Below are positions 17,784 to 26,740 of a stretch of 64,000 bases of DNA, piece after piece. The stretch is from Streptomyces sp. SN-593. GTDB taxonomy: Bacteria > Actinomycetota > Actinomycetes > Streptomycetales > Streptomycetaceae. Position 1 is the first letter of the stretch, and every line of letters starts with the position of its first letter. Position numbers and translations under genes: made by a program. Location: positions 3,199,001-3,263,000 of the forward strand of contig NZ_AP018365.1 in NCBI RefSeq assembly GCF_016756395.1. The letters run 5' to 3'. The notes beneath the pieces were generated by a model that was not told the DNA's origin, ran no database searches, and saw only the letters and a list, made by a program, of their open reading frames with translations.

Positions 17784-18689
17784 CTACGGCAGGACCGCGG
17801 CCCCGGCGGCGGGCGCCGGGGCGACGCGCGCGCGGCCGCCGAGCGCGCCGGCGATCTTGGCGGCGCCCTCCGCGTCGGCGGCGAGGAAGGCGACGGTGGG
17901 CCCGGACCCGGAGACGATCCCGGCCAGCGCCCCGGCCCCGAGGCCCGCGGCGACGGTGTCGGCCAGCGCGGGCCGCAGCGACAGCGCCGCCTCCTGGAGG
18001 TCGTTCGCCAGCACCCGGGCGAGGGCGTGCGCGTCACCGGCCGCCAGCGCGGCCACGAGTGCCGGGTCCGCCGCCGGCTCGGGCACCTCGCCCACCAGGT
18101 CGCCGGCCCCGCCCTCCCGGCGCAGCCGGTCGCACTCCCGGTAGACCTCGGGCGTGGACAGCCCGCCGTCGGCCAGCGCGAACACCCAGTGGAACGCCCC
18201 GCCGGCCTCCAGCGCGGTCAGCCGCTCCCCGCGGCCCACGCCGAGCGCGGCACCGCCCAGCAGCGGGAAGGGCACGTCGCTGCCCAGCTCACCCGCGATC
18301 CGCAGCAGTTCGTCCATCGGCGTGTGCAGCCCCCACAGCGCGTCGCAGGCGAGCAGGGCGCCCGCGCCGTCGGCGCTGCCGCCCGCCATCCCGCCGGCCA
18401 CCGGGATGTCCTTGGCGATGTGCAGGTGGACGTCGGGCGCGATGCCGTGCCGCTCGGCGAGCGCGATCGCGGCCCGCGCGGCGAGGTTCGACGCGTCCAG
18501 CGGGATGCCCTCGACGTCCCGGCCCTCCGCCGTGACGGTCAGCCCGTCCGCGGAGGTGGCCGTCACATGGTCGTACAGGCCCACCGCGAGGAACACGTTG
18601 GCCAGGTCGTGGAACCCGTCCGGGCGCCGCCCGCCGACGGCGAGCTGCACATTGACCTTGGCGGGCACTCGGACGGTCACGGCGGTCAC
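17784..18689 (-). CDS. ispE: 4-diphosphocytidyl-2-C-methyl-D-erythritol kinase
   Basis: A 301-residue GHMP kinase of the MEP isoprenoid pathway. Seen are the substrate motif VRVPAKVNVQLAVGGRRPDGFHDL at the N-terminus, the ATP-binding GHMP loop PVAGGMAGGSADGAGAL and the C-terminal SGSGPTVAFLA motif. GTG at 18689 has GAGGAG upstream; further upstream the frame is low-complexity and non-homologous. It follows rsmA on the same strand, the conserved rsmA-ispE arrangement of actinobacteria. Confidence 0.95.
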   Translation of the reverse strand: MTAVTVRVPAKVNVQLAVGGRRPDGFHDLANVFLAVGLYDHVTATSADGLTVTAEGRDVEGIPLDASNLAARAAIALAERHGIAPDVHLHIAKDIPVAGGMAGGSADGAGALLACDALWGLHTPMDELLRIAGELGSDVPFPLLGGAALGVGRGERLTALEAGGAFHWVFALADGGLSTPEVYRECDRLRREGGAGDLVGEVPEPAADPALVAALAAGDAHALARVLANDLQEAALSLRPALADTVAAGLGAGALAGIVSGSGPTVAFLAADAEGAAKIAGALGGRARVAPAPAAGAAVLP

Positions 18690-18876
18690 GATCAGATGCT
18701 CCTCGGTTCGTACGGCGTTCGGCGTTCGGTGTTCGGTGGTGCGGGCTGCGGTGCTGCGGTGCTGCGGGCTGGGGTGGCGCGGTGCTGCGGTGGCGCCGGC
18801 GAGGGCTGCGGCGCGGCGGCGACCCACCTCGGTGGCGGGTGACGCGGCGGCGCGGCGGCGGGTGCCGGCGGACCCG

Positions 18877-19746
18877 TCACCCCTGGCGGTGTTCGGCGAT
18901 CGCCGCGAACTCCTCCACCGTCAGCGCCTCCCCGCGCGCCTGCGGCGAGACCCCCGCGGCGAGCAGCGCCGCCTCCGCGGCCGCCGCCGACCCGGCCCAT
19001 CCGGACAGCGCGGCGCGCAGCGTCTTGCGGCGCTGCGCGAACGCCGCGTCCACGACGGCGAACACCTGCTCCCGGCTCGCGGTGGTCACCGGCGGGTCGC
19101 GCCGCACCAGCGACACCAGGCCGGAGTCCACGTTCGGCGCCGGCCAGAAGACGTTGCGCCCGATCGAGCCCGCGCGCCGCACCTGCGCGTACCAGTTCGC
19201 CTTCACCGACGGGACCCCGTACACCTTGCCGCCGGGCGTCGCGGCGAGCCGGTCGGCGACCTCGGCCTGCACCATCACCAGCGTCCGCTCGATGGTCGGG
19301 AAGGTCGCGAGCATGTGCAGCAGCACCGGCACGGCCACGTTGTAGGGGAGGTTCGCCACCAGGGCGGTCGGCGCCGGCCCGGGCAGGCCGGCCACCGCCA
19401 TCGCGTCGCTGTGCACCAGCGTGAAGCGCTCGGCCCGCTCCGGCAGCCGCGCGGCGACCGTCGCGGGCAGCGCGGCGGCCAGCACGTCGTCGATCTCGAT
19501 CGCGGTGACCCGGTCGGCGGTCTCCAGCAGTGCCAGCGTGAGCGACCCGAGCCCCGGCCCGACCTCCGCCACCACGTCGTCGGCGCGGACCTGCGCGGTG
19601 CGCACGATCCGCCGCACCGTGTTCGCGTCGATCACGAAGTTCTGGCCGCGCTGCTTGGTCGGCCGCACCCCCAGCGCGGCGGCCAGCGCGCGCACGTCGG
19701 CCGGTCCGAGCAGGGCGCCGGGCGCTTCGGGGTCTGTCGTACTCAC
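18877..19746 (-). CDS. rsmA: 16S rRNA (adenine1518-N6/adenine1519-N6)-dimethyltransferase
   Basis: A 289-residue KsgA that dimethylates two adjacent adenines in the 3' hairpin of 16S rRNA. It has [15 protein letters not shown] motif [16 protein letters not shown], and the catalytic NLPYN motif ([13 protein letters not shown]). GTG at 19746 gives a normal family length; an upstream frame overlaps tatD. It lies 23 bases after tatD. In many actinobacteria a resuscitation-promoting factor gene sits between tatD and rsmA; it is absent here. Confidence 0.95.
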   Translation of the reverse strand: MSTTDPEAPGALLGPADVRALAAALGVRPTKQRGQNFVIDANTVRRIVRTAQVRADDVVAEVGPGLGSLTLALLETADRVTAIEIDDVLAAALPATVAARLPERAERFTLVHSDAMAVAGLPGPAPTALVANLPYNVAVPVLLHMLATFPTIERTLVMVQAEVADRLAATPGGKVYGVPSVKANWYAQVRRAGSIGRNVFWPAPNVDSGLVSLVRRDPPVTTASREQVFAVVDAAFAQRRKTLRAALSGWAGSAAAAEAALLAAGVSPQARGEALTVEEFAAIAEHRQG

Positions 19747-19769
19747 ACCCGCAAGGCTATCCGGCGCCG

Positions 19770-20645
19770 TCAGTACCCGAAGACACGCGCCGTGTTCCGG
19801 GCCACCGCCTCCGCGAGGACGTCCTCGTCCTCGCCCCTGGCCGCCGCCATCGCCCGCAGCGTCACCGGGATCAGGTAGGGCGCGTTGGGGCGCCCGCGGT
19901 GCGGCACCGGCGTGAGGAAGGGCGCGTCCGTCTCCACCAGCAGCCGGTCCAGCGGGGCGGCCGCCACCGCGTCCCGCAGGTTCTGCGCCGACTTGTAGCT
20001 GACGTTCCCGGCGAACGACATGTGGTAGCCGCGCTCGGCGCACAGCCGCGCCATGGCCGCGTCGCCGGAGAAGCAGTGGAAGAGCACCGTCTCGGGCGCG
20101 CCCTCCTCCTCCAGGATGCGCAGCACGTCCTCGTGGGCGTCCCGGTCGTGGATGACCAGCGCCTTGCCGTGCCGCTTGGCGATCGCGATGTGCCGGCGGA
20201 AGGAGTGCGCCTGCGCCTGGGCGCCGCCCGGGCCGGTGCGGAAGTAGTCCAGCCCGGTCTCCCCCACACCCCGCACCTGCGGCAGCGCGGCCAGGGCGTC
20301 GATCTCGTCGATCGCCGCCTCCAGCGCCGCCATCCCGCCCGGCTCCCTGTCCCCCTGGCGCGACCAGTGGTCGGGGTCGCCGTGCACGATCCTGGGCGCC
20401 TCGTTGGGGTGCAGCGCCACGGCCGCCCAGATCGCGTCGTGCTCCGCGGCGGTGCGCGCCGCCCAGCGCGAGCCCTTCAGGTCGCAGCCGACCTGGATCA
20501 GGGTGCGCACCCCCACCGCCGCCGCGGCCGCCAGCGCCTCCTCCACGGTGCCGGACTGCATGTCCAGGTGGGTGTGGGAGTCGGCGACCGGGACGCGCAG
20601 CGGTTCGGGGGCGGGCGCGGGCTCGGCGTTCTTCTTCGTCGGCAT
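19770..20645 (-). CDS. TatD-family metal-dependent deoxyribonuclease
   Basis: A 291-residue TIM-barrel metallohydrolase. The N-terminal metal site is [10 protein letters not shown], followed by [11 protein letters not shown], the histidine in [21 protein letters not shown] and the [10 protein letters not shown] motif. TatD proteins are 3'-5' exonucleases involved in DNA repair or turnover. It starts the tatD-rsmA-ispE set on the minus strand. Confidence 0.93.
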   Translation of the reverse strand: MPTKKNAEPAPAPEPLRVPVADSHTHLDMQSGTVEEALAAAAAVGVRTLIQVGCDLKGSRWAARTAAEHDAIWAAVALHPNEAPRIVHGDPDHWSRQGDREPGGMAALEAAIDEIDALAALPQVRGVGETGLDYFRTGPGGAQAQAHSFRRHIAIAKRHGKALVIHDRDAHEDVLRILEEEGAPETVLFHCFSGDAAMARLCAERGYHMSFAGNVSYKSAQNLRDAVAAAPLDRLLVETDAPFLTPVPHRGRPNAPYLIPVTLRAMAAARGEDEDVLAEAVARNTARVFGY

Positions 20646-20754
20646 GGGTCCGATCCTAGGGACCGGACAGGACAGGCCCGGGTCGGACCGGATCGGACCC
20701 TCGTCGGCGGCGGCGCGCGGGCGCCCTCACCTGGGCACCCTCACCCGGGAGCCC

Positions 20755-21333
20755 TCACCTGGGCGGGCGGGCCGGGGCCTCCGGGCCGGGGTGCCCCGGG
20801 CGCCCGCGGTGCAGCAGCGCGCGCAGCGACCAGTGGCGGGGGCGCGGACCGCCCGAGAGGTCGCCGTGCGCGGCGCCGGACGGAGTGCCGGACGGGGTGC
20901 CGGACGGGGTGCCGGACGGGTGCGCGTGCCACCGCGACACCACCTCGTCGACCTGCCCGGAGCGCATGATGCGCACCAGGTGCCCGCCGCAGTTCCCGCA
21001 GGAGGGCCGGGTCAGCGGGGAGGGGACCGCGACACCGTCGGCCAGGTACCGGACGGAGGACCGGCCGGAGGTGTCGACGTGGTGCTCGATCTCGTACGCC
21101 TGCTCCCAGCCGTGGCCGCAGCGCATGCACGCGAAGGAGTACGCCTCCTGGACGTTGGCCGCGGCGGGACGGGTCGGGGCGGGGCCGGACGCGGTGGGGC
21201 CGGACGCGGTGGGGCCGGACGCGGTGGGGCGCAGCGGGGCGGTACGGGCCGCGCCGGAGCCCGGTGGCAGCGCGGACCCCGCCGCGCCCGCCTGACCACG
21301 TGCCGTACGTCCGTTTCCGACGGTGTCGCTCAT
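20755..21333 (-). CDS. Hypothetical zinc-ribbon-like protein with low-complexity repeats
   Basis: A 192-residue protein not assigned to a named family. Two cysteine pairs, CMRC and CGNC, frame a core of about 50 residues (SFACMRCGHGWEQAYEIEHHVD ... RPSCGNCGG split here for length), consistent with a treble-clef or zinc ribbon. Upstream the protein has three TASGP repeats; downstream it has SGTP repeats and a basic tail. Both come from short tandem DNA repeats and could vary in number between strains. It lies between tatD and rsmI on the same strand. A nucleic-acid or ribosome role is possible but not shown. Confidence 0.7.
   Translation of the reverse strand: MSDTVGNGRTARGQAGAAGSALPPGSGAARTAPLRPTASGPTASGPTASGPAPTRPAAANVQEAYSFACMRCGHGWEQAYEIEHHVDTSGRSSVRYLADGVAVPSPLTRPSCGNCGGHLVRIMRSGQVDEVVSRWHAHPSGTPSGTPSGTPSGAAHGDLSGGPRPRHWSLRALLHRGRPGHPGPEAPARPPR
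20882..20917. repeat. Three 12-base tandem repeats inside the zinc-ribbon gene
   Basis: GGAGTGCCGGAC followed by two copies of GGGGTGCCGGAC. In frame they encode SGTP units near the C-terminus. Confidence 0.85.
21181..21225. repeat. Three perfect 15-base tandem repeats inside the zinc-ribbon gene
   Basis: GGGGCCGGACGCGGT occurs three times in direct succession and encodes TASGP on the minus strand, keeping the frame. Confidence 0.9.
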
Positions 21334-21509
21334 GGCAACTCCTGGGCCCTACGGACACCCTGTCCGACCGGGACTTCCCACCTACCAGCGAACGCCCGGC
21401 CGGCCCGGCCCGCAGCACTCCGGGAAGAGACTTGGACCAGATTTGGGGTGTTTGTGGGACAGCGGAGGGGTCGCGGGCCGCGCCCGGCGGCCCACCAGGG
21501 GGCACCCGC

Positions 21510-22430
21510 TCACGGCTGCCCGTGCTTGGCCGCCACCACCGCGTCGAACACGTCCCGCTTCGGCACGCCCGCCTCCACGGCGACCGCCGCGATCGCCTCC
21601 TTGCGGCGCTCGCCCGCCTCCTCCCGCGCCGCGACCCGCCGCGCCAGTTCCTCAGGCGGCACGTCCCCGGGCACCGGCGCCGGGGCGCCCTCGACCACCA
21701 CGGTGATCTCGCCCCGCACCCGGTCGGCCGCCCAGCGGGCCAGTTCCGCCAGCGGGCCGCGCCGCACCTCCTCGTACGTCTTGGTCAGCTCCCGGCACAC
21801 CGCGGCCCGCCGCTCCCCGCCGAACACCTCCGCCATGGCCGCGAGGGTGTCGTCGATCCGGTGCGGCGCCTCGAAGTACACGAGCGTGCGGCGGTCGGCC
21901 GCCACCTCCCGCAGCCGGGCCAGCCGCTCCCCGGGCCTGCGCGGCAGGAACCCCTCGAAGCAGAACCGGTCCACCGGCAGGCCGGACACCGCCAGCGCGG
22001 TCAGCACCGCCGACGGCCCCGGCACGGCCGTCACCCGTACCCCGCGCTCCACCGCGGCGGCCACCAGCCGGTACCCGGGGTCGGAGACCGACGGCATGCC
22101 CGCGTCGGTCACCAGCACCACCCGGGCGCCGCCCTCCAGCGCGTCGGCCAGATCCCCGGTCCGGGCCGCCTCGTTCCCCTCGAAGTACGACACGACGCGC
22201 CCGGCCGGCTCCACGCCGAGCGCCTGCGTCAGCCGGCGCAGCCGCCGGGTGTCCTCGGCGGCCACGACGTCGGCCGCGGCGAGTTCGGCGGCCAGCCGGG
22301 GCGGCGCGTCGCCGACGTCGCCGATCGGCGTGCCCGCGAGCACCAGCAGGCCCCCGGCGGCGTCGGCGGGGGTGGGCTCGGGCGCGGGCGGCTCGGCGTT
22401 CTCGGACGGATCTTCGGATGAGCTGGTCAC
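21510..22430 (-). CDS. rsmI: 16S rRNA (cytidine1402-2'-O)-methyltransferase
   Basis: A 306-residue tetrapyrrole-methylase-fold RsmI that 2'-O-methylates C1402 in the ribosomal decoding centre. It contains GLLVLAGTPIGDVGD, VAAEDTRRLRRL, the GMPSVSDPG motif (TDAGMPSVSDPGYRLV), and VPGPSAVLTALAVSGLP. GTG at 22430 is preferred; the frame runs on upstream through repetitive DNA without homology. It is transcribed divergently from the protein mannosyltransferase. Confidence 0.95.
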   Translation of the reverse strand: MTSSSEDPSENAEPPAPEPTPADAAGGLLVLAGTPIGDVGDAPPRLAAELAAADVVAAEDTRRLRRLTQALGVEPAGRVVSYFEGNEAARTGDLADALEGGARVVLVTDAGMPSVSDPGYRLVAAAVERGVRVTAVPGPSAVLTALAVSGLPVDRFCFEGFLPRRPGERLARLREVAADRRTLVYFEAPHRIDDTLAAMAEVFGGERRAAVCRELTKTYEEVRRGPLAELARWAADRVRGEITVVVEGAPAPVPGDVPPEELARRVAAREEAGERRKEAIAAVAVEAGVPKRDVFDAVVAAKHGQP

Positions 22431-22468
22431 GGACGGAAGTCTAGGTGCGGCCCCGGGCGCGACCCGGC

Positions 22469-22591
22469 GTCGTCGTACGGGCGCGGCTGCGTCTGTACGG
22501 GCGCGGCTCCCTCTGTACCGACGCGGGGCCACCGCCCGGGGGGCGCCGCACGGAGGGTCGCCGTACGGAGGGTCGTCGTACGGGCGCGGCT
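22469..22591. repeat. GTACGG-type repeat cluster between rsmI and the mannosyltransferase
   Basis: A 20-base segment (GTCGTCGTACGGGCGCGGCT) occurs at 22469-22488 and again at 22572-22591, and its 14-base core GTACGGGCGCGGCT also at 22495-22508. Further GTACGG units lie at 22563 and near 22598. The rest of this divergent gap shows no clear promoter. Confidence 0.8.
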
Positions 22592-22712
22592 TCGTCGTAC
22601 GGTCCTCCGGCCGCCTCGCGGGTTGCGCCGCCGTGCTCGGATTACCGGACAAAGCCGTCCCGGGGTGTGTACAGCTCATCGCAATCTCAGACGCTTTCCC
22701 TACGATGGCCCG

Positions 22713-24437
22713 GTGACGAGTGAGACCGTGGCGCAGGACCGTGCGCAAGAGGGCGTCCGGGAAACGGCGGAGCCGAGCGCGTGGGCGCGGCGGTTGCGCG
22801 GGTTCGGGCACGTCGAGACGCCCCGGACCGACACCCGCGAGCGCCTGGTCCCCCCGTTCCCCGAACCGGGCACCAAGGTCTGGCGGATGCTCGGCCTCGG
22901 CCCGCGCCTCGCGCACGTGGCCGCGAAGTGGTCGGGCTGGGTCGGCCCGATCCTGGTCGCCGCGATCGCCGGCGGCCTGCGCTTCTGGCACCTGGGCAGC
23001 CCGCGCGAGGTCGTCTTCGACGAGACGTACTACGCCAAGGACGCCTGGTCGATGATCAAGTACGGCTACGAGGGCACGTGGCCGGACGGCAAGGTCTCCA
23101 ACCCGCAGATCCTCGCGCACCCGCAGGTCATCCCGCTGTCGAAGGTCGGCAGCTACGTGGTGCACCCGCCCGCCGGGAAGTGGGTGATCGGCGTCGGCGA
23201 GTGGATGTTCGGGCTGAACCCGTTCGGCTGGCGCTTCATGGTGGCCCTGCTCGGCACCCTGGCGGTGCTCATGCTCTGCCGGATCGGCCGCCGGCTGTTC
23301 CGCTCCACCGCGCTGGGCTGCATCGCGGGCACCCTGATGGCGGTCGACGGCCTCGAGTTCGTGATGAGCCGGACCTCGCTGCTCGACCTGATCATCATGT
23401 TCTTCGCACTGGCCGCGTTCGGCTGCCTGCTGGTCGACCGCGACTGGTCGCGCGCGCGACTGGCGGCCGCGCTGCCGGTGGGCGAGGACGGTTTCGCGGG
23501 GCCGGACGACGAGGTGGGCTCCCGCCAGGGCATGGGCTGGCGGCCCTGGCGGGTGGCCGCGGCCGTCCTGCTGGGCCTCGCCGCTTCCAGCAAGTGGAAC
23601 GGCATGTACTACCTCGCCTTCTTCATGATCCTCACGCTGCTGTGGGACGTCGGCTCACGGCGCGTCGCCGGCTCCCGCAGCCCGTACCTGGCCGTCCTGC
23701 GCAAGGACTTCGGCTGGTCGGTGCTCACGATGCTGCCGGGCGCCCTGGTGACGTACCTGCTCACCTGGACCGGCTGGTTCATGTCCAGCGACGGCTACGA
23801 CCGGCACTGGGCGGACGGCCGCGGCGGCTTCTGGTCCTTCATCCCCGCGCCGCTGCGCAGCCTGTGGCACTACGAGCACGACGTCTACAAGTTCAACGTC
23901 GGCCTGCACACCTACCACCCGTACCAGTCCAACCCCTGGAGCTGGCTGGTCCTGGGGCGGCCGGTGTCGTACTACTTCGAGTCGCCGAAGACCGGGCAGG
24001 ACGGCTGCACCGCCTCCGAGGGCTGCGCCCGCGAGATCCTCGCCCTGGGCACCCCGCTGCTGTGGTGGTCGGCCTGCTTCGCGCTGGTCTACCTGCTCTA
24101 CCGCTGGATCGCCCGCCGCGACTGGCGGGCCGGCGCGATCCTCTGCGCGGCCGGCGCGGGCCTGCTCCCCTGGTTCCACTACCAGGACCGCACCATCTTC
24201 TACTTCTACGCGGTCGCCTTCGTGCCCTACCTGTGCCTGGCGGTCACCATGATGATCGGCGCCTTCCTCGGCCCCCGCGAGGCCCCGGAGAGCAGACGCA
24301 TGTGGGGCGCGGTGGGAGCGGGCGTCCTCGTGCTCCTCATCATCTGGAACTTCATCTACTTCTTCCCGATCTACACGGGCATGACGATCCCCTACCACTC
24401 CTGGCAGGCCCGGATGTGGCTGGACTCCTGGATCTGA
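22713..24437 (+). CDS. GT39 dolichyl/polyprenyl-phosphate-mannose protein mannosyltransferase
   Basis: A 574-residue multi-pass membrane enzyme that transfers mannose from polyprenyl-phosphomannose to secreted proteins on the outer face of the membrane. After a cytosolic N-terminus the first helix (about 70-90) is followed by the PMT acidic motif REVVFDETYYAKDAWS; then come about ten transmembrane segments, including LLDLIIMFFALAAFGCLLVDRDWSR split across helices, and a C-terminal YFFPIYTG region. GTG at 22713 is the first suitable start; upstream codons are non-homologous. It converges on the SDR gene with only six bases between stops. Confidence 0.93.
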   Translation: MTSETVAQDRAQEGVRETAEPSAWARRLRGFGHVETPRTDTRERLVPPFPEPGTKVWRMLGLGPRLAHVAAKWSGWVGPILVAAIAGGLRFWHLGSPREVVFDETYYAKDAWSMIKYGYEGTWPDGKVSNPQILAHPQVIPLSKVGSYVVHPPAGKWVIGVGEWMFGLNPFGWRFMVALLGTLAVLMLCRIGRRLFRSTALGCIAGTLMAVDGLEFVMSRTSLLDLIIMFFALAAFGCLLVDRDWSRARLAAALPVGEDGFAGPDDEVGSRQGMGWRPWRVAAAVLLGLAASSKWNGMYYLAFFMILTLLWDVGSRRVAGSRSPYLAVLRKDFGWSVLTMLPGALVTYLLTWTGWFMSSDGYDRHWADGRGGFWSFIPAPLRSLWHYEHDVYKFNVGLHTYHPYQSNPWSWLVLGRPVSYYFESPKTGQDGCTASEGCAREILALGTPLLWWSACFALVYLLYRWIARRDWRAGAILCAAGAGLLPWFHYQDRTIFYFYAVAFVPYLCLAVTMMIGAFLGPREAPESRRMWGAVGAGVLVLLIIWNFIYFFPIYTGMTIPYHSWQARMWLDSWI

Positions 24438-24443
24438 CCGGTC

Positions 24444-25232
24444 CTACTCGTCCGCCAGGGCGTCCGTGAAACCCGGGTTGCTGGGCAGGATGCCGCCCTC
24501 CACGGGCAGGGTGATCCCGGTGATCCAGGACGCGTCGCGCGACGCCAGGAAGGCGACGGCCGCCGCGATGTCGGCCGGTTCGCCGACCCGGCCCAGCGGG
24601 TAGACCGCCGCGGCCCGCGCGAGCGTGGCCTCGCGGCCCTTCCACGCCGGGGTGCGGATCGTGCCGGGCGCCACGAGGTTGACCCGCACCCCGTCGCGCG
24701 CCGCGTGCACCGCGAGGGTGCGGGTCAGCGACACCAGTCCGGCCTTCGCCGCGCTGTAGGAGTGGTTGCCGAAGTACGACAAGCCGTTGACCGAACCGAT
24801 GTTGACGATCGCCCCGCGCCGCCTCGGCGCGTTCTTCAGGTGGGGAAGGGCGGCCCGCGAGCACCTCATCGCACCGGTGAGGGTGACATCGAGGTCGTGC
24901 GCCCACTCCTCCTCGGTCTCCAGCGCGAAGTCCTCGTGGTGGTCGCCGCAGGAGTAGGCGTTGTTCACCAGCACGTCCAGGGTGCCGAACACGTCCACCG
25001 CACGGGTGACCGCCGCGTCCACCGAGGCCCGTTCCGCCACGTCGCAGCGCACCGCCTCCGCCCGGCCGCCGTCCGCGCGGATGGCGGCCGCCGTGCGCGA
25101 GGCCGCCACACCGTCCAGGTCGGCGATCAGCACCCCCGCGCCCTCGGCGGCGAACCTGCGCGCCGTCGCCTCGCCGATCCCGCGGGCCGACCCCGTCACC
25201 ACCACGCCGTAGCCGTCGAAGCGTCCAGTCAT
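24444..25232 (-). CDS. SDR-family oxidoreductase (classical)
   Basis: A 262-residue classical short-chain dehydrogenase. Cofactor loop VTGSARGIGEATA (about 11-23), NNAYSCGDH (usual NNAG), catalytic SVN...YSAAKAG with Tyr and Lys, and a C-terminal GITLPVEGG segment. An aspartate after strand 2 (LIADLDG) favours NAD(H). ATG at 25232 gives the standard N-terminus. It lies four bases after the serine hydrolase stop, so the two form an operon. Substrate unknown. Confidence 0.9.
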   Translation of the reverse strand: MTGRFDGYGVVVTGSARGIGEATARRFAAEGAGVLIADLDGVAASRTAAAIRADGGRAEAVRCDVAERASVDAAVTRAVDVFGTLDVLVNNAYSCGDHHEDFALETEEEWAHDLDVTLTGAMRCSRAALPHLKNAPRRRGAIVNIGSVNGLSYFGNHSYSAAKAGLVSLTRTLAVHAARDGVRVNLVAPGTIRTPAWKGREATLARAAAVYPLGRVGEPADIAAAVAFLASRDASWITGITLPVEGGILPSNPGFTDALADE

Positions 25233-25236
25233 CAGG

Positions 25237-26553
25237 TCAGCGTAGGCACTGGCGAACGGCCCTGACCAGAGCCTGCGCACGCGGGTCCGCGGTCACGTTG
25301 CGCTGCATCCCGTTCGTCACGTACGCGAAGCCGATCCCGCTGTCGGGGTCGGCGAACCCGAGCGATCCGCCCCGCCCCGGGTGCCCGAACGACCGCGCGC
25401 CCAGCATCGGCGAGGCCGGCCCGTGCAGCATGAAGCCCGGTCCGAAGCGGGTGTTGAGCAGCAGCACCTGATCCGGCCCGTCCGCCTCCACGGTGGACGC
25501 GGCCGCGAGGGTGCCGGGGTCGAACAGCCGCCGGCCGGAACCGGAGCCGGAACCGGGACGTGGACCGTCGTCGCTCGCACCGTCGGCCGTCACGTCACCG
25601 CCGGTCACGTCACCGAGCAGCGCGGCGTAGCAGCGGGCCAGCGAACGGGCGGTGGCGATCGTGCCCGAGCCCGCCAGCTCGCCGGCCCGGTAGGCGGGAT
25701 CGTTCTCGTCCGGCGCCGGCGTGATCGCGGCGAACGCCCGGCTGGTGAGCGACGCGGGGTCGGCGTAGGCGTCCTTGACGGTGCGCTTGGGGCGGGCGCG
25801 CAGGCCGCCGGACGCGGGCGGCTCGGGGGTGACGACGGAGCCGATCCGGCCGACGCGGTGGTCCTGGTCCGCGGGCAGCCCCAGCCACAGGTCGAGGCCG
25901 AGCGGCCCGGCGACCTCCTCGGCGACGTACTGTCCGATGGTCCGACCGGTCACCCGCAGCACCAGCTCCCCGACCAGCCAGCTGAACGTCTGCGCGTGGT
26001 AGCCGTGCGCGCGGCCCGGCGCGAACGACGGCTCCTGCGCGGCCACCGCCCGCGGTCCCGAGACCCCGTCGAGCGCTTCGCGCGGGGTCAGCGGCGTGTC
26101 CAGCGCGGGCACCCCGGCCCGGTGCGCCAGCACGTCCCGCACCGTCACGCGGTCCTTGCCCGCCGCCTTGAACTCGGCCCAGTAGGTGTGCACGGGCGCG
26201 TCGAGGTCCAGTTGCCCGCGCTGGTGGAGCAGCAGCAGGCACACCGCCGCGACCCCCTTGCCGGCCGACCTGACGACCTGGGCGGTCCGCCGCTCCCACC
26301 GGCCGCCCCCGTCGAACCCCGTGCGCCCGGCCCACAGGTCGACGACCGCCCGTCCCTCGTGGTGCAGCGCCACGGCGGCGCCGACGTCCCCGCGCCGCGC
26401 GAAGTTCTCGGCGAAGGTGTCCCGCACCGGCTCCCAGCCGTCGGCGACCGTCCCGTGCACCGGGACGGCGCCGGGGCCTTCCTCCCGCACCGTCCCGCCC
26501 GCCGTCGCGCCGTCCGCGTCGTCGTACCCGCCGTACGCGCCCTCGCCGCTCAT
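25237..26553 (-). CDS. Serine hydrolase, class C beta-lactamase / esterase (EstB-like) family
   Basis: A 438-residue beta-lactamase-fold hydrolase. The catalytic S-x-x-K is in VRSAGKGVAAV and the second motif tyrosine in YHAQTFSWLVGEL; the C-terminal block is HPGRGGSLGFADPDSGIGFAYVTN split around the third motif. No signal peptide, and residues 1-30 are acidic and low-complexity, so it is a cytosolic esterase/peptidase-type enzyme rather than a true beta-lactamase. The start ATG at 26553 is the first in frame; a later start is possible. A near-perfect 12-base inverted repeat lies about 40 bases upstream. Confidence 0.87.
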   Translation of the reverse strand: MSGEGAYGGYDDADGATAGGTVREEGPGAVPVHGTVADGWEPVRDTFAENFARRGDVGAAVALHHEGRAVVDLWAGRTGFDGGGRWERRTAQVVRSAGKGVAAVCLLLLHQRGQLDLDAPVHTYWAEFKAAGKDRVTVRDVLAHRAGVPALDTPLTPREALDGVSGPRAVAAQEPSFAPGRAHGYHAQTFSWLVGELVLRVTGRTIGQYVAEEVAGPLGLDLWLGLPADQDHRVGRIGSVVTPEPPASGGLRARPKRTVKDAYADPASLTSRAFAAITPAPDENDPAYRAGELAGSGTIATARSLARCYAALLGDVTGGDVTADGASDDGPRPGSGSGSGRRLFDPGTLAAASTVEADGPDQVLLLNTRFGPGFMLHGPASPMLGARSFGHPGRGGSLGFADPDSGIGFAYVTNGMQRNVTADPRAQALVRAVRQCLR

Positions 26554-26589
26554 CCCGCCCGCCTCCCGAACACACCCCCGCCGCTCCTC

Positions 26590-26621
26590 GTACCCCCCGA
26601 TCGTACGAATCGGGGGGGTAC
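26590..26621. promoter_or_regulatory. Long inverted repeat just upstream of the serine hydrolase
   Basis: GTACCCCCCGAT and ATCGGGGGGGTAC form 12-base arms (one extra G) around TCGTACGA-like centre. It could be an operator for the hydrolase-SDR operon or a hairpin in its leader. Confidence 0.5.
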
Positions 26622-26646
26622 GGCGGCACGCCGCGGGCCCGTAGGC

Positions 26647-26684
26647 GGGGCCGTCCCCGGTCGTGGTGACCCGGGAGCGGCCCC
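26647..26684 (-). terminator. Hairpin downstream of the GH6 cellulase
   Basis: A 14-base stem with two mismatches (26647-26660 with 26671-26684) lies about 60 bases beyond the cellulase stop on the minus strand. Confidence 0.5.
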
Positions 26685-26740
26685 GTCACGGGCCCGGTGG
26701 GGGATCCGCTGCCTTGGGTGCCTGGCTCACCTGCCGGGCA

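Noticed and set aside
22469-22591. CRISPR-like array
   Set aside because: Repeats are few, of unequal spacing and partly degenerate, with no regular spacers or cas genes.
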